From NCBI RefSeq assembly GCF_030656115.1, contig NZ_JAUSOO010000005.1, positions 32,356-96,355 of the forward strand: a stretch of 64,000 nt of DNA, written 5' to 3'. This DNA is from Hydrogenophaga sp. GTDB lineage: Bacteria; Pseudomonadota; Gammaproteobacteria; Burkholderiales; Burkholderiaceae_C. Made by a program: the position numbers and the translations under genes. Position 1 is the first letter of the stretch. Every line of letters begins with the position of its first letter. The notes under the pieces are model-generated. The model worked only from the letters and a program-made list of their open reading frames with translations. It was not told where the DNA came from and ran no database searches. This document shows, piece by piece, positions 36,547-50,951 of this stretch.

Positions 36547-37911
36547 ATGCTCACTCTGGTTGCTTTTGTTATTGCCTTGGGTTTGCTGATAGCCGTGCAT
36601 GAGTACGGCCATTACCGCGTGGCGGTGGCCTGTGGTGTGAAGGTGCTGCGCTTTTCCATCGGATTTGGCAAGCCCTTGCTGAGCTGGCGGCGCAAAGGCA
36701 GCCCAACCGAGTTTGTGTTGTGTGCGCTGCCCTTGGGCGGTTATGTGCGCATGCTGGACGAGCGGGAGGCCCCAGTGGACCCGGCTGAAAAGCATTTGGC
36801 GTTCAACACCCAGCCGTTGCGCTCCAGGGCGGCGATTGTGGCTGCCGGCCCCGCGGCCAACCTGTTGCTGGCGGTTGCCCTTTATGCCTTGGTGAACTGG
36901 ACAGGGGTTGAAGAGCCCAAACCGGTATTGGCCAGTCCCGGTGCGTCTTCGCTGGCCGAGCGCGCCGGCTTGGTGGGCGGTGAGTGGGTGTCGGAAGCCG
37001 CCGCGGCTGATGCCGAGCCCACTCCGGTCTCTTCTTTTGAAGACTTGCGCTGGCGCCTGACCCAGGCCGCACTGTCGGGTGAAAACATGACCTTGTGGGT
37101 GGCCGGCGAAGAGGTAGGTAGCGTGCGACCGGTGACCCTGGCGCTGAGCGCACTCGATGTGCGCGAAGCCGATGCCGGCCTTTTCCAGCGCATTGGCATC
37201 CTGGGGCCCTGGACCGCCCCGGTGGTGGGTGACGTGATGGACGGTGGCGCGGCGGCGGCGGCCGGGCTGCGTTCGGGCGATGTCGTTCAAAGCGTTGATG
37301 GTCAGCCAGTAAGCGATGGGCAGCGTTTGCGCAGCCTTATCCGCTTGGCGGTGGACCCTGCAGGACAGGGCATTGAGCAGCGCTGGCTGGTGGAGCGCAA
37401 CGGCCAGCGCCTGGAGTTATTGGTGAAGCCTATTCCAGAGGAACAGGCGGGTGCCTGGGTAGGGCGAGTGGGTGCCTACATTGGTGCTGCACCCGCCATG
37501 ATGACCGTGCGCTTTGGTGTGCTGGACGGTTTTACCCGGGGGGTAGTACGAACTGCCGAAGTGTCATGGCTGACGCTCAAAATGATGGGGCGAATGGTGA
37601 TTGGTGAGGCGTCTATCAAAAACCTCAGTGGCCCGCTGACAATTGCCGACTACGCTGGCAAGTCCGCCAGCCTCGGTATCACCTCTTACCTGCTGTTTCT
37701 CGCTCTGATCAGTGTTAGCTTGGGCGTGCTCAACCTGTTGCCGCTGCCCGTCTTGGACGGAGGGCACCTGATGTATTATCTTTGGGAGGGTGTCACCGGT
37801 CGCAGCGTGTCCGATGTCTGGATGGAGCGACTGCAGCGCGGGGGTGTCGCGATTCTGATGGCGATGATGGCCATTGCCTTGTTCAATGATGTGGCCCGTT
37901 TGACTGGCTGA
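36547..37911 (+). CDS. rseP: RIP metalloprotease RseP
   Basis: A 454-residue site-2 protease. The zinc motif HEYGH lies at residues 18-22 in the first membrane helix and a second ligand region is NLLPLPVLDGGHL near the C-terminus. One or two PDZ domains lie in the periplasmic middle (AERAGLVGGEWV; AAGLRSGDVVQSVDGQPV). RseP cleaves anti-sigma factor RseA in the sigma-E envelope stress response. Its place before bamA and skp fits outer-membrane assembly. Confidence 0.95.
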   Translation: MLTLVAFVIALGLLIAVHEYGHYRVAVACGVKVLRFSIGFGKPLLSWRRKGSPTEFVLCALPLGGYVRMLDEREAPVDPAEKHLAFNTQPLRSRAAIVAAGPAANLLLAVALYALVNWTGVEEPKPVLASPGASSLAERAGLVGGEWVSEAAAADAEPTPVSSFEDLRWRLTQAALSGENMTLWVAGEEVGSVRPVTLALSALDVREADAGLFQRIGILGPWTAPVVGDVMDGGAAAAAGLRSGDVVQSVDGQPVSDGQRLRSLIRLAVDPAGQGIEQRWLVERNGQRLELLVKPIPEEQAGAWVGRVGAYIGAAPAMMTVRFGVLDGFTRGVVRTAEVSWLTLKMMGRMVIGEASIKNLSGPLTIADYAGKSASLGITSYLLFLALISVSLGVLNLLPLPVLDGGHLMYYLWEGVTGRSVSDVWMERLQRGGVAILMAMMAIALFNDVARLTG

Positions 37912-37923
37912 ATTCTTCTTTGC

Positions 37924-40242
37924 ATGAAAAAAAACATTTTTGGTCTGCGTGGCCTGACTCTCTCAGCGCTCGCAGCTTCGCTGTTGGCTGCTTTACCTGC
38001 TTGGGCTGTTGACCCTTTCACGCTGCGCGACATTCGCGTGGAAGGCTTGCAGCGCGTGGAGCCAGGTACTGTGTTTGCTTCGCTGCCATTCCGCATTGGT
38101 GAGCAGTACAACGACGACAAAGGCTCCACTGCGATTCGATCGTTGTTTGGTCTGGGGTTGTTCAGCGACGTGCGTTTGCAGGTCAATGGTGATGTGCTGG
38201 TGGTGATCGTCGAAGAACGTCCCACCGTGGCGGATGTCAGTTTCACAGGTATCAAAGAGTTTGATGCCGACGTGCTGAAAAAAGCCTTGCGCGATGTCGG
38301 TCTGACCGAAGGGCGTCCATTCGACAAGGCCCTGGCCGACCGAGCCGAGCAAGAACTGAAGCGCCAGTACATCAACCGCAGCATGTACGCAGCACAGGTG
38401 GTGACCACCGTCACGCCGGGTGAACGTAACCGTATCAACCTCAATTTCAATGTGATCGAAGGCGATGTGGCCAAGATCAAAGATATTCGCATTGTGGGCA
38501 GTCAGGCGTTTCCAGAGTCCACGTTGCGAGGCTTGTTCGACCTGGACACTGGTGGCTGGTTGAGCTGGTACACCAAGTCCGACCGCTACTCTCGTGCCAA
38601 GCTCAACGCCGACTTGGAAAATCTGCGCTCTTACTACCTGACACGCGGTTTTCTAGAGTTCCGCATCGACTCAACCCAGGTGGCCATCGCACCTGGCAAG
38701 GACGATATGGCGATCACCATCAACATCACAGAAGGCAACCGCTATGTGGTGTCCTCGGTGGAGTTGGAAGGCGAATACCTGGGCAAGGAAGCCGAGTTCC
38801 AAACGCTGGTGAGTCTGCGCGCGGGTGAGCCTTACAACGTGGAAGATGTGTCTCGCACGGTGAAGGCGTTCACCGATTATTTCGGTGCTTTTGGCTATGC
38901 GTTTGCACAGGTGGAGGCTACGCCCGAGATTGACCGGGTCAATAATCGCGTGGCGTTTGTCTTGCGCGCGCAGCCTTCGAGGCGTGTGTATGTGCGACGC
39001 ATCAACGTGGAAGGCAATAACCGCACCCGCGACGAAGTGATTCGCCGTGAGTTTCGCCAGCTGGAATCGGCTTGGTACGACAGCGATCGCATCCGCCTGT
39101 CTCGTGACCGGGTGGACCGCTTGGGCTACTTCACCGAAGTCGGCATCGATACCCAGCAGGTGCCGGGCGTACCCGATCAAGTGGACCTGACCATCTCGGT
39201 GGTAGAAAAGCCCACAGGCAACTTGACGCTGGGGGCAGGCTACTCACAGGCAGACAAGCTTTCTTTGGTAGCAGGTATCAAGCAAGAGAACGTGTTCGGC
39301 ACCGGTAACTACCTGGGACTTGATCTGAACACCAGTGAGTTCAACCGCCAGTTCGTGTTGAGTACCACCAACCCTTATTTCACGCCCGACGGTATTTCAC
39401 GCACGTTTGATCTGTACTACAAGACCACGACGCCTTACACCGAGCAGGGTGGTGATTACCGCCTCATCACACCCGGTGTGAGCGTGCGTTTTGGTGTGCC
39501 CTTTACCGAGTTGGATACGGTTTTCTTTGGAGTGGGTGCCGAGCAGACCCGCATTGAATCGGGTACCGGGCTGCCGCAGGCTTACCAAGACTATGCTGAT
39601 GTTTTTGGCTCCAGCAGCGCCTCGGTGCCGCTGACTATCGGTTGGGCTCGTGATGGTAGAGACAGCGCACTGGTGCCGACAGAAGGCCGTTTGCAGCGCC
39701 TCAACACCGAGTTGGGTGTGGCCGGTGACACGCGTTACATCAAGGCCAGTTACCAATTCCAACAATATATTCCGCTGAGCAAGCAGTACACCCTGGCGTT
39801 CAATACCGAGCTCGGGTATGGCAAAGGACTCGGTGGCCGTACTTACCCTGTTTTCAAGAACTTTTTTGGCGGTGGCCTGGGTTCGGTGCGGGGCTTTGAA
39901 CAAGGTACTCTGGGCCCAACATCGCCGATTATCGGTTCAACGACGAATGAAGAGGTCAATATCGGCGGTAACCGCAACGTGGTCCTCAACGCTGAGTTCA
40001 TCACGCCGTTTCCCGGTGCTGGCAACGATCGCACCTTGCGTATGTTCGGGTTTTTGGACGTTGGCAACATTTACGGGCCAGGTGAAAAACTGTCTGCGTC
40101 TGAGTTGCGTGCATCTGTCGGTGTGGGCCTTAGTTGGATATCGCCCATCGGGCCGTTGCGCTTCGCTTACGCGAACCCCATTCGCAAGAAAGCAGACGAT
40201 AAAATCCAAAAATTCCAGTTTCAAATCGGAACCTCCTTTTAA
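37924..40242 (+). CDS. bamA: outer membrane protein assembly factor BamA
   Basis: A 772-residue BamA. The signal peptide ends near residue 28 (LPAWAVDPF). POTRA domains fill about residues 29-430 (for example FTLRDIRVEGLQRVEPGTVF, VADVSFTGIKEFD, VYVRRINVEGNNRTRDEVIRREF). The C-terminal beta barrel ends in FQIGTSF with the terminal Phe. It inserts barrel proteins into the outer membrane. It overlaps the skp start by one base (TAATG). Confidence 0.97.
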   Translation: MKKNIFGLRGLTLSALAASLLAALPAWAVDPFTLRDIRVEGLQRVEPGTVFASLPFRIGEQYNDDKGSTAIRSLFGLGLFSDVRLQVNGDVLVVIVEERPTVADVSFTGIKEFDADVLKKALRDVGLTEGRPFDKALADRAEQELKRQYINRSMYAAQVVTTVTPGERNRINLNFNVIEGDVAKIKDIRIVGSQAFPESTLRGLFDLDTGGWLSWYTKSDRYSRAKLNADLENLRSYYLTRGFLEFRIDSTQVAIAPGKDDMAITINITEGNRYVVSSVELEGEYLGKEAEFQTLVSLRAGEPYNVEDVSRTVKAFTDYFGAFGYAFAQVEATPEIDRVNNRVAFVLRAQPSRRVYVRRINVEGNNRTRDEVIRREFRQLESAWYDSDRIRLSRDRVDRLGYFTEVGIDTQQVPGVPDQVDLTISVVEKPTGNLTLGAGYSQADKLSLVAGIKQENVFGTGNYLGLDLNTSEFNRQFVLSTTNPYFTPDGISRTFDLYYKTTTPYTEQGGDYRLITPGVSVRFGVPFTELDTVFFGVGAEQTRIESGTGLPQAYQDYADVFGSSSASVPLTIGWARDGRDSALVPTEGRLQRLNTELGVAGDTRYIKASYQFQQYIPLSKQYTLAFNTELGYGKGLGGRTYPVFKNFFGGGLGSVRGFEQGTLGPTSPIIGSTTNEEVNIGGNRNVVLNAEFITPFPGAGNDRTLRMFGFLDVGNIYGPGEKLSASELRASVGVGLSWISPIGPLRFAYANPIRKKADDKIQKFQFQIGTSF

Positions 40243-40760
40243 TGAAGATATTCACTCGCATGTGCAATCGCCACGTCTTTCTCGCTGCAGCCCTCGGGCT
40301 TGCGACCATGGCAGCTGTGGCTCAGGATTTCCGGGTTGGTTTTGTGAACACCGACCGCATCTTTCGGGAAGCCAATTTGGCCAAATCGGCGCAAGCCAAG
40401 CTTGAGCAGGAGTTTTCTCGCCGGGAAAAAGAAATCCAAACCCTGGCTTCCCAGCTCAAGAGTGCGTCTGAAAAATTCGAGAGAGAAGCGCCTACGCTGG
40501 CAGAATCCCAGCGGGTGGCTCGCCAGCGCCAGTTGGTGGAGCAGGATCGCGATTTTCAACGCAAGCAGCGTGAATTTCAGGAAGACCTGAACCTGCGTAA
40601 GAACGAAGAGCTCCAAGGTGTGCTGGAGCGTGCCAACCGCGTGATCAAACAAGTAGCAGAGGCCGAAAAATACGACCTGGTGATACAGGAAGCGGTTTAT
40701 ATCAATCCCAAGCACGACATCACCGATAAAGTGCTCAGCGGCTTGAACGGCTCCAAGTAA
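40242..40760 (+). CDS. OmpH/Skp-family periplasmic chaperone
   Basis: A 172-residue protein. The signal peptide covers about residues 1-27 (AAVAQD). The remainder is a long coiled coil rich in Glu, Gln, Lys and Arg (KLEQEFSRREKEIQTLASQLK). Skp/OmpH trimers hold unfolded outer-membrane proteins. The gene follows bamA with a one-base overlap and precedes lpxD, the normal order. Confidence 0.93.
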   Translation: MKIFTRMCNRHVFLAAALGLATMAAVAQDFRVGFVNTDRIFREANLAKSAQAKLEQEFSRREKEIQTLASQLKSASEKFEREAPTLAESQRVARQRQLVEQDRDFQRKQREFQEDLNLRKNEELQGVLERANRVIKQVAEAEKYDLVIQEAVYINPKHDITDKVLSGLNGSK

Positions 40761-40769
40761 GCGCGAGAC

Positions 40770-41828
40770 TTGGCTGTGTCGAGACCGTTGGGCGCCATTG
40801 TTGATGCTCTGGGCGGCACATTGAACGGGTCATGTGACACTGTGGTGGACCGGCTTGCGCCGCTGGCCACCGCAGGGCCCACAGAGCTGGCTTTTATTGC
40901 CCAAGCCCGTTACGCAAGCCAGTTGCAAACCACCCAGGCCGGGGTTCTGATTGTTCCTGTCGACATGCAAGAAGCCGCCTCACAGCGTGGCGCTTGCATC
41001 GTCACCGAAAACCCATACCTGTATTTCGCCCGCCTCACGCAATGGTGGCGCAGCGAACACGAGGCGCTTGCAGCGCCATCCATCGATCCTTCGGCCAGTG
41101 TTCACCCCAGCGCTCAAATCGACGAAAGTGTGGACATTGGCCCTTTCGCTGTGATCGCAGCGGGTGTTTGCATTGCCCGAGGTACGCGCATAGGTGCCCA
41201 TGCCGTGATTGCTGCAGATGCCACCATTGGTGTGGACACGCGCCTGTATCCTCGGGTCAGTGTGGGCGAGCGATGCGTGGTCGGCGCACGCTGTGTGTTG
41301 CATCCCGGCGTGGTGATCGGCGCGGATGGTTTTGGTTTTGCACAGCACCAGGGCCAATGGATCAAGATTGAGCAACTGGGCGCAGTACGCATTGGTGACG
41401 ATGTTGAAATCGGAGCCAACACCTGCATTGACCGCGGCGCCCTGGACGATACCGTGATTGAAGACGGTGTGAAGCTGGACAACCTGATTCAGATCGGCCA
41501 CAACGTGCGCATTGGTGCTCACACCGCCATGGCTGGCAACGCGGGTGTGGCCGGCAGTGCCACCATCGGGGCGCATTGCACCGTCGGTGGGGGGGCGATT
41601 GTGTTGGGGCACTTGACCTTGGCCGACGGTGTGCATGTGTCTGCCGCTTCGGTGGTGACCCGTTCGCTGAACAAGCCTGGTCACTACACTGGCATGTTTC
41701 CCATCGACGACAATGCGGCCTGGGAAAAAAACGCAGCCTCACTCAAACAACTCAACCGCCTGCGCGAACGCCTCAAAGCCGTCGAGCAGGCACTTGCCCA
41801 AGCACTGAAAGACATACCCGCGCCATGA
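40770..41828 (+). CDS. lpxD: UDP-3-O-(3-hydroxymyristoyl)glucosamine N-acyltransferase
   Basis: A 352-residue LpxD. An N-terminal uridine-binding domain (about 1-100) is followed by left-handed parallel beta-helix hexapeptide repeats ([57 protein letters not shown]). It adds the second 3-hydroxyacyl chain in lipid A synthesis. The TTG at 40770 gives [16 protein letters not shown], while a GTG at 40776 is possible. It overlaps fabZ by four bases. Confidence 0.93.
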   Translation: MAVSRPLGAIVDALGGTLNGSCDTVVDRLAPLATAGPTELAFIAQARYASQLQTTQAGVLIVPVDMQEAASQRGACIVTENPYLYFARLTQWWRSEHEALAAPSIDPSASVHPSAQIDESVDIGPFAVIAAGVCIARGTRIGAHAVIAADATIGVDTRLYPRVSVGERCVVGARCVLHPGVVIGADGFGFAQHQGQWIKIEQLGAVRIGDDVEIGANTCIDRGALDDTVIEDGVKLDNLIQIGHNVRIGAHTAMAGNAGVAGSATIGAHCTVGGGAIVLGHLTLADGVHVSAASVVTRSLNKPGHYTGMFPIDDNAAWEKNAASLKQLNRLRERLKAVEQALAQALKDIPAP

Positions 41829-42265
41829 TGGACATTCACCAGATTCTCAAGCAGTTACCCCACCGTTATCCGTTCATTTTGGTGGACCGTGTGCTTGAAC
41901 TCGACAAGGGGAAAAGCATCAAGGCGTTGAAGAACGTGACCATCAACGAACCCTTTTTTGGGGGCCATTTCCCGCACCGTCCCGTCATGCCGGGGGTGCT
42001 GATGCTGGAAGCGATGGCGCAGGCAGCTGCGCTGCTGGCCTTTGATACCGTGGGCACCAGTCCTGACGACAAGACCGTTTATTACTTTGCGGGTATCGAC
42101 GGCGCACGCTTCAAACGCCCTGTCGAGCCAGGCGATCAACTCGTGATGGATGTCACCCTGGACCGGATGAAGGCGGGTATTTTCAAGTTCAAAGGCATCA
42201 CGCGTGTGGGCGCTGACGTGGTTTGTGAAGCCGAACTGATGTGCACCATGCGCACCATCGCCTGA
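41825..42265 (+). CDS. fabZ: 3-hydroxyacyl-ACP dehydratase FabZ
   Basis: A 146-residue hot-dog dehydratase. [13 protein letters not shown] and the catalytic [28 protein letters not shown] (His and Glu) are diagnostic. It dehydrates 3-hydroxyacyl-ACP, competing with LpxA and LpxD for the same acyl donors. Its position between lpxD and lpxA is the conserved proteobacterial arrangement. Confidence 0.96.
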   Translation: MMDIHQILKQLPHRYPFILVDRVLELDKGKSIKALKNVTINEPFFGGHFPHRPVMPGVLMLEAMAQAAALLAFDTVGTSPDDKTVYYFAGIDGARFKRPVEPGDQLVMDVTLDRMKAGIFKFKGITRVGADVVCEAELMCTMRTIA

Positions 42266-42281
42266 GTCGCGGGACACGTTG

Positions 42282-43076
42282 ATGGGAATGATCCATGCCA
42301 CCGCCTTGGTGGACCCCGCCGCCGAACTGGATACGTCGGTGTCGGTAGGGCCTTACACGGTGATCGGCCCGCACGTGAAGATCGGCGCTGGAACCACTGT
42401 CGGTGCGCACTGCGTGATCGAGGGCCACACCACCATTGGGCGCGACAACCGAATCTTTCAGTTCAACTCGCTGGGTGCTATTCCGCAAGACAAAAAGTAC
42501 GCGGGCGAGCCTTGTGAGTTGGTGATGGGTGACCGAAACACCATCAGAGAGTTCTGCACGTTCAACATCGGCTCGCCGAGTGATCGGGCACGCACCGAGG
42601 TTGGAAGTGACAACTGGATCATGGCGTACGTGCATTTGGCGCACGATTGCGTGGTGGGTAACCACACCATTTTCGCCAACAACACGCAACTGGCGGGCCA
42701 TGTGGTTGTGGACGATTGGGTGATTTTGGGTGGTTTCACCGTGGTGCACCAGTTTGTGCGCATCGGCGCTCATGCCATGACCGCCATGTGTTCGCTGCTG
42801 TTTGCCGACCTGCCACCCTTTGTGATGTGCCAGGGGCAGCCGGCTCAGGCGCGCTCCATGAACTTCGAAGGCTTGCGCCGCCGTGGTTTTTCTCCCGAAC
42901 GGGTTGCAGCTGTGAAGGCCATGCACAAGGCGCTGTATCGAGATGATCTGACGCTGGCGCAGGCTTCTGAACGCATTCAGGCCTTGACCGAAAAAACGCC
43001 TGATGCTGTCCAAGACGTTTCCCTGATGCTCGATTTCCTGTCCCAAGTCTCGCCCCAGCGCGGCATCGTCCGCTGA
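42282..43076 (+). CDS. lpxA: UDP-N-acetylglucosamine O-acyltransferase
   Basis: A 264-residue LpxA. The hexapeptide beta-helix begins [32 protein letters not shown]; the catalytic His lies in [14 protein letters not shown], and a helical C-terminal domain follows ([22 protein letters not shown]). It catalyses the first acylation of lipid A. The ATG at 42282 follows GGGACACG; a second ATG three codons later is possible. Confidence 0.95.
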   Translation: MGMIHATALVDPAAELDTSVSVGPYTVIGPHVKIGAGTTVGAHCVIEGHTTIGRDNRIFQFNSLGAIPQDKKYAGEPCELVMGDRNTIREFCTFNIGSPSDRARTEVGSDNWIMAYVHLAHDCVVGNHTIFANNTQLAGHVVVDDWVILGGFTVVHQFVRIGAHAMTAMCSLLFADLPPFVMCQGQPAQARSMNFEGLRRRGFSPERVAAVKAMHKALYRDDLTLAQASERIQALTEKTPDAVQDVSLMLDFLSQVSPQRGIVR

Positions 43077-43080
43077 ACCT

Positions 43081-44226
43081 ATGAACCAACCCAGGCGTTT
43101 TGCGCTGGTTGCTGGCGAAACGTCTGGCGACCTGCTGGCAGGTTTGTTGCTGAAGGGCACGCGTCAGCGTTGGCCTGATCTGCAGGCAGCGGGCATTGGC
43201 GGGCCACGCATGATTGAGCAGGGTTTTGATGCCTGGTGGCCCAGCGAGAAGCTCGCGGTGCGCGGTTACGTCGAGGTGTTGCGTCACTACCGAGAGATCG
43301 TCGGTATCCGCGAGCAAGCCAAGCAGCGCCTGTTGGGCGCCGATCGGCCCGATGTGTTCATTGGGGTGGACGCGCCCGATTTCAATCTGGACCTGGAAGC
43401 TGCGCTGAAGGCCAGCGGGATTCGGACGGTGCATTTCGTGTGCCCATCGATCTGGGCGTGGCGCCCTGAGCGGATTGAGAAGATCCGCCGAAGCGCTGAC
43501 CATGTGCTGTGCATTTTCCCGTTTGAACCCGAGTTGTTGGCACGCCACGGTATCGCTTCCACGTATGTGGGGCATCCGCTGGCCGACGTGATTCCTCTGG
43601 TGCCCGACCGGGCGTCCGCGCGGACCAGCTTGGGTCTGGCCGATGGCGATGCGGTGATCGCCATCCTGCCTGGTAGCCGCGCTTCAGAAGTGCAGTACCT
43701 GGCCCACGTGTTTTTTGCTGCAGCCGCCGAGATGCTGCGTCAGCGCCCGGCGTTGCGTTTGGTGGTGCCCGCAGTGCCTGCCTTGCGTGAAAAAATTGAG
43801 GTGGCAGCGCGCGGGGCTGGGCTCGGTGCGCAACTGACCGTGGTGCCTGGCCAGTCGCACACGGTGCTTGCAGCCTGTGATGTGACGCTGATCGCCAGCG
43901 GTACCGCCACGCTGGAGGCGGCCCTGTTCAAGCGTCCCATGGTGATTGCCTACAACATGAACTGGTTGAGCTGGCAAATCATGCGGCGCAAGCAGTTGCA
44001 GCCTTGGGTCGGTTTGCCCAACATTTTGTGCAACGACTTTGTGGTGCCCGAATACCTGCAAGATGCCGCCACGCCCCAAGCGCTGGCACAGGCGGTGCTG
44101 GATTGGTTGGATGCACCTGAGAAAATAGGGGACTTGCAGCAGCGCTTTACAGCGTTGCACCACAGCTTGCGCCAAAACACCTCTCAACGGGCCACCGATG
44201 CGATCGAAAAAATTCTTGCAGCCTAA
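43081..44226 (+). CDS. lpxB: lipid A disaccharide synthase
   Basis: A 381-residue GT19 glycosyltransferase. [69 protein letters not shown] and [12 protein letters not shown] are family motifs. It joins UDP-diacylglucosamine and lipid X. It overlaps rnhB by 29 bases and follows lpxA by four bases. Confidence 0.96.
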   Translation: MNQPRRFALVAGETSGDLLAGLLLKGTRQRWPDLQAAGIGGPRMIEQGFDAWWPSEKLAVRGYVEVLRHYREIVGIREQAKQRLLGADRPDVFIGVDAPDFNLDLEAALKASGIRTVHFVCPSIWAWRPERIEKIRRSADHVLCIFPFEPELLARHGIASTYVGHPLADVIPLVPDRASARTSLGLADGDAVIAILPGSRASEVQYLAHVFFAAAAEMLRQRPALRLVVPAVPALREKIEVAARGAGLGAQLTVVPGQSHTVLAACDVTLIASGTATLEAALFKRPMVIAYNMNWLSWQIMRRKQLQPWVGLPNILCNDFVVPEYLQDAATPQALAQAVLDWLDAPEKIGDLQQRFTALHHSLRQNTSQRATDAIEKILAA

Positions 44227-44890
44227 GCAAAAACCGCTGGTCTGGGATTTCCCGGGTTTGTTGGCTGGCGTCGATGAAGCCGGACGGGGACCGCTGGCTG
44301 GCCCGGTGGTGGCTGCGGCGGTGATTTTGGACGACTTGGCTCCCATCAAAGGCTTGGCCGATTCCAAACAGCTCACGCCAGCGCGCCGCGAGCGGTTGTA
44401 CGACGAAATTCGAGCCAAAGCGCTGTGTTGCAGCATTGCCCAGGCCTCGGTCGAAGAGATCGATCGTCTCAACATTTTGCAGGCCACCATGTTGGCCATG
44501 CAGCGTGCCGTGCAGGGTTTGCGCCTCAAACCCCACAAGGTGCTGGTGGACGGTAACCGCTTGCCCGCGCTGGATGTATTGGCCGAGGCCATTGTGTCGG
44601 GCGACGCGCGGGTGCCCGCCATTTCCGCCGCGTCCATCGTGGCCAAGGTCACCCGCGACCGCCTGCTGCTGGAGCTGCACCAACGTTACCCCGACTACGG
44701 CTTTGACCGCCACAAAGGCTATGGCACGGCGCTGCACATGCAAGCCTTGCAGACGCACGGCCCATTGATTGAGCACCGTCGCTCGTTTGCACCCGTGGCA
44801 CGCGCCCTGACCCTGAAAGCAGACCGCCTTGCTGCGCCTGCTGTCGAATCAGATTCACCTGCTGCGGCCCAGACAATCATGAGCCCATGA
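44198..44890 (+). CDS. rnhB: ribonuclease HII
   Basis: A 230-residue RNase [24 protein letters not shown] contains the DEGR-type catalytic start; [26 protein letters not shown] and [18 protein letters not shown] follow. It removes ribonucleotides from DNA. The ATG at 44198 overlaps lpxB, and coupling is likely. A Ser/Ala/Pro-rich C-terminal extension of about 25 residues is not conserved. Confidence 0.94.
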   Translation: MRSKKFLQPKQKPLVWDFPGLLAGVDEAGRGPLAGPVVAAAVILDDLAPIKGLADSKQLTPARRERLYDEIRAKALCCSIAQASVEEIDRLNILQATMLAMQRAVQGLRLKPHKVLVDGNRLPALDVLAEAIVSGDARVPAISAASIVAKVTRDRLLLELHQRYPDYGFDRHKGYGTALHMQALQTHGPLIEHRRSFAPVARALTLKADRLAAPAVESDSPAAAQTIMSP

Positions 44891-45669
44891 GCACACCCAG
44901 TCCCATTACCTCTCGAGACAACCCGCTGCTCAAGCGATTGCGTTTGCTGGCGCACGGCAGCACGGCCTACCGCAAGCAAGGCCAGGTATGGCTCGAAGGC
45001 GACCACCTGTGCCGCTCTTTGCTGGCGCGTGGACGGCGCCCCGAGATGGCCGTGTTTACCGATGCATTCTGGGCGCAAGTGCCGCACGATTTGCGGGATG
45101 CGGCCGATAAGATCGTCACCATCCCGGATGCCCTGATGGCTGGCATCAGTACTCTGGAGTCGCCTGCCGGCGTGGGCTTCGTCTGGAATCTGCCAACCAG
45201 TGCGGGCCTGCTGCCCGGCGAACCTGCGGTGGTGCTGGACCGTTTACAGGATGCGGGCAACGTGGGCTCCATCCTGCGCAGTGCCGCCGCGTTTGGCTTT
45301 CGGCAAGTACTGGCGCTGAAGGGGACCGCCGCACTCTGGTCGCCCAAAGTCTTGCGCGCGGGCATGGGTGCGCACTTTGCCCTGCATCTGGTGGAGGGTC
45401 TGTCGGTGGCTGACCTTGGCGGTCTGGAGGTGCCATTGGTGGGAACCAGTTCGCACCAGGGCGACTGGTTGCACCAGGCCCAGTTGCCCTGGCCCTGTGC
45501 TTGGGTGCTGGGGCACGAAGGGCAGGGGGTGAGCGCGGAACTCTCTGCGTTGGCGGGCCAGTCGGTGCGCATTGCGCAGCCAGGCGGTGAAGAGTCGCTC
45601 AATGTGGCCGCTGCCGCAGCAATTTGTCTGCACGCCAGCGCGGTCTCTTGCTCAATGGCCTTGGGTTGA
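44887..45669 (+). CDS. SpoU-family RNA 2'-O-methyltransferase
   Basis: A 260-residue SPOUT methyltransferase of the TrmH/RlmB type. An N-terminal substrate-binding segment ([31 protein letters not shown]) is followed by the knot motifs [30 protein letters not shown] and [19 protein letters not shown]. It methylates a ribose 2'-OH in rRNA or tRNA; the target site is unknown. It overlaps rnhB by four bases and ends the rpsB cluster. Confidence 0.9.
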   Translation: MSTPSPITSRDNPLLKRLRLLAHGSTAYRKQGQVWLEGDHLCRSLLARGRRPEMAVFTDAFWAQVPHDLRDAADKIVTIPDALMAGISTLESPAGVGFVWNLPTSAGLLPGEPAVVLDRLQDAGNVGSILRSAAAFGFRQVLALKGTAALWSPKVLRAGMGAHFALHLVEGLSVADLGGLEVPLVGTSSHQGDWLHQAQLPWPCAWVLGHEGQGVSAELSALAGQSVRIAQPGGEESLNVAAAAAICLHASAVSCSMALG

Positions 45670-45788
45670 TGCCGTACGCGGTTTTCAGTGGCTTAGGTTG
45701 AAGGGCTGAGTGCACCAACTCGGGGCGGATTGGTTGAAGGTGCCGGGCCTGGCTGTTGCACATGGCGAGGCGGTCAAGCCTGTGCGGC

Positions 45789-45794
45789 TATAAT
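45789..45794 (+). promoter_or_regulatory. -10 box of the carA promoter, with long leader
   Basis: TATAAT in GCGGCTATAATCCC lies about 175 bases before carA. The -35 is unclear (TTGCAC is 27 bases upstream). The leader contains GCGCCTTGAAAGGCGC at about 45922-45937, a small hairpin near the start. No arginine or pyrimidine operator is recognisable. Confidence 0.5.
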
Positions 45795-45969
45795 CCCGGG
45801 GTTTACCCGCAAACGGCGCACCCCGCGTCCGCCCGGGCTTCCTGCCCAGGTTCACCGTCCAGTTCAAGGCGTTTTGGCTTGCCTGAAACGCAGCGAAATG
45901 GTGCGTTCCTCCCCTGGTTACGCGCCTTGAAAGGCGCTGGTGAGCCTCAAAAATCAATTGGAGAAACCC

Positions 45970-47130
45970 GTGCTTCCCGTCCACCCGAAAGCCCTTCTCG
46001 CGCTCGCCGACGGCACGGTCTTTACAGGCATTTCCATTGGCGCAACTGGTCAGACCACCGGCGAAGTGGTGTTCAACACTTCGCTCACCGGCTACCAGGA
46101 AATCCTCACCGATCCCAGCTACTGCCAGCAGATCGTCACGCTCACGTACCCACACATCGGCAATACCGGTGTCAATCGTGAAGACGTGGAGGCCCACCGC
46201 GTCCATGCCGCTGGCCTGATTGTCAAAGACCTGCCCTTGCTGGCGTCCAACTTCCGCAGCGTTGAGACCCTGTCCCAGTACCTGGCGCGTGAGGGCACCG
46301 TGGCCATCGCCGAACTGGACACCCGTGCTCTGACACGCCGCTTGCGCACCCAAGGCGCGCAAAACGGCTGCATCGTCGCCTTGCCCGCTGGCGTGGCCCT
46401 GACCGATACGCACCGCGAGCAAGCCACGGCCGCAGCACGGGCGGCCTCCAGCATGGCTGGCAAAGACTTGGCCAAGGTGGTTTCAGCCACCGAGCCTTAC
46501 GCCTGGACGCAGACCGAATGGCAGCTGGGTTTTGGCTACGGCGAACAGATTGCGCCGAAATTCCACGTTGTCGCTTACGACTTCGGTGTTAAACACAACA
46601 TCCTGCGCATGTTGGCGCAGCGCGGCTGCAAGATCACCGTGGTGCCGGCCCAGACCCCCGCCGCAGACGTGTTCAAGCTCAAGCCCAGCGGCGTATTTTT
46701 GTCCAATGGCCCGGGTGACCCAGAGCCTTGCGACTATGCCATTGCCGCTGCCCGTGAGATCATCGAAAGCGGTGTGCCCACCTTCGGTATTTGCCTGGGT
46801 CACCAGATCATGGCGTTGGCCAGCGGCGCCAAGACTTTCAAAATGAAGTTCGGCCACCACGGCGCCAACCACCCGGTGAAAGACCTGGACAGTGGCCGCG
46901 TCAGCATCACCAGCCAAAACCACGGCTTTGCGGTGGACGAGAAGAACCTGCCTGCCAATTTGCGCGCCACGCACGTGAGCCTGTTTGACGGCACCTTGCA
47001 GGGCCTGACCCGTACCGATAAGCCTGCTTTCTGCTTCCAAGGCCACCCGGAAGCATCGCCCGGCCCGCACGACATTGGTTACCTGTTCGACCGTTTCATC
47101 GGCCTGATGCAGGCACCCAACGCCACCTGA
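45970..47130 (+). CDS. carA: carbamoyl-phosphate synthase small subunit
   Basis: A 386-residue CarA. The N-terminal domain has [40 protein letters not shown]. The class I glutaminase domain has [32 protein letters not shown], containing the nucleophile Cys, and the His/Glu of [11 protein letters not shown]. It hydrolyses glutamine to feed ammonia to CarB. The GTG at 45970 follows GGAGAAACCC; a GTG at 45940 is in frame but lacks such a site. Confidence 0.96.
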   Translation: MLPVHPKALLALADGTVFTGISIGATGQTTGEVVFNTSLTGYQEILTDPSYCQQIVTLTYPHIGNTGVNREDVEAHRVHAAGLIVKDLPLLASNFRSVETLSQYLAREGTVAIAELDTRALTRRLRTQGAQNGCIVALPAGVALTDTHREQATAAARAASSMAGKDLAKVVSATEPYAWTQTEWQLGFGYGEQIAPKFHVVAYDFGVKHNILRMLAQRGCKITVVPAQTPAADVFKLKPSGVFLSNGPGDPEPCDYAIAAAREIIESGVPTFGICLGHQIMALASGAKTFKMKFGHHGANHPVKDLDSGRVSITSQNHGFAVDEKNLPANLRATHVSLFDGTLQGLTRTDKPAFCFQGHPEASPGPHDIGYLFDRFIGLMQAPNAT

Positions 47131-47158
47131 ATTTCTCCACTTCTTGACAGACCGCTCC

Positions 47159-47521
47159 ATGAAGCTCTTCGGTTTTCCGACCTTCGCCGTTGAAAAAGCG
47201 ATTGCCAAACGCATGCTGACCCTGGAGGCGCCGCACAAAGAGTGGTTCGCCCAGCGTTGGGCGCAAAAGCCTTACCGAAAAGCTTTTGTCGAAAACAAAG
47301 CCATGCCGCTGGTGACCATGCTGGCCAAAGGCAAAAGCTGGGATGACGCCACTTTCAACGAAGAGCTGAGCGCCTGGGATGCGCTGTTTTACCCCGCTGA
47401 AATGGAAGTGCTGCGCCCCATGATTGAAGGCGACGGCCTGCTGCAGCTGATGCAGAAAAACGTCCCGGCCGAGCGCATACAGGCGCTGCTGAACCAACTG
47501 GAAACCCAGCGGCAGGCCTGA
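47159..47521 (+). CDS. uncharacterised small protein between carA and carB
   Basis: A 120-residue soluble, helical-looking protein of mixed charge (KEWFAQRWAQKPYRKAFVENKAMPLVTMLAKGKSWDDATF), without signal peptide or membrane helix. I do not recognise a family. It starts 28 bases after carA and ends 30 bases before carB, on the same strand, so it is in the car operon. Neither codon usage nor frame suggests a spurious ORF. Whether it influences carbamoyl-phosphate synthase is unknown. Confidence 0.7.
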   Translation: MKLFGFPTFAVEKAIAKRMLTLEAPHKEWFAQRWAQKPYRKAFVENKAMPLVTMLAKGKSWDDATFNEELSAWDALFYPAEMEVLRPMIEGDGLLQLMQKNVPAERIQALLNQLETQRQA

Positions 47522-47551
47522 CCGGTCTGCGCGCAACGATAGAAGCGAAAC

Positions 47552-50815
<3,264 letters not shown>

Positions 50816-50951
50816 TCGCACCCGCGAACTGCCCCGCTTGCAAAACGCAGGCATGAGCGCTGGAGGGCGTTGGTGCTTGTTTTTCGGATTCGATGGCCGC
50901 CCGACCTGAATAGGGGTCGTTTCTTTCGCGGCATAATCTCGCCTCATGATC

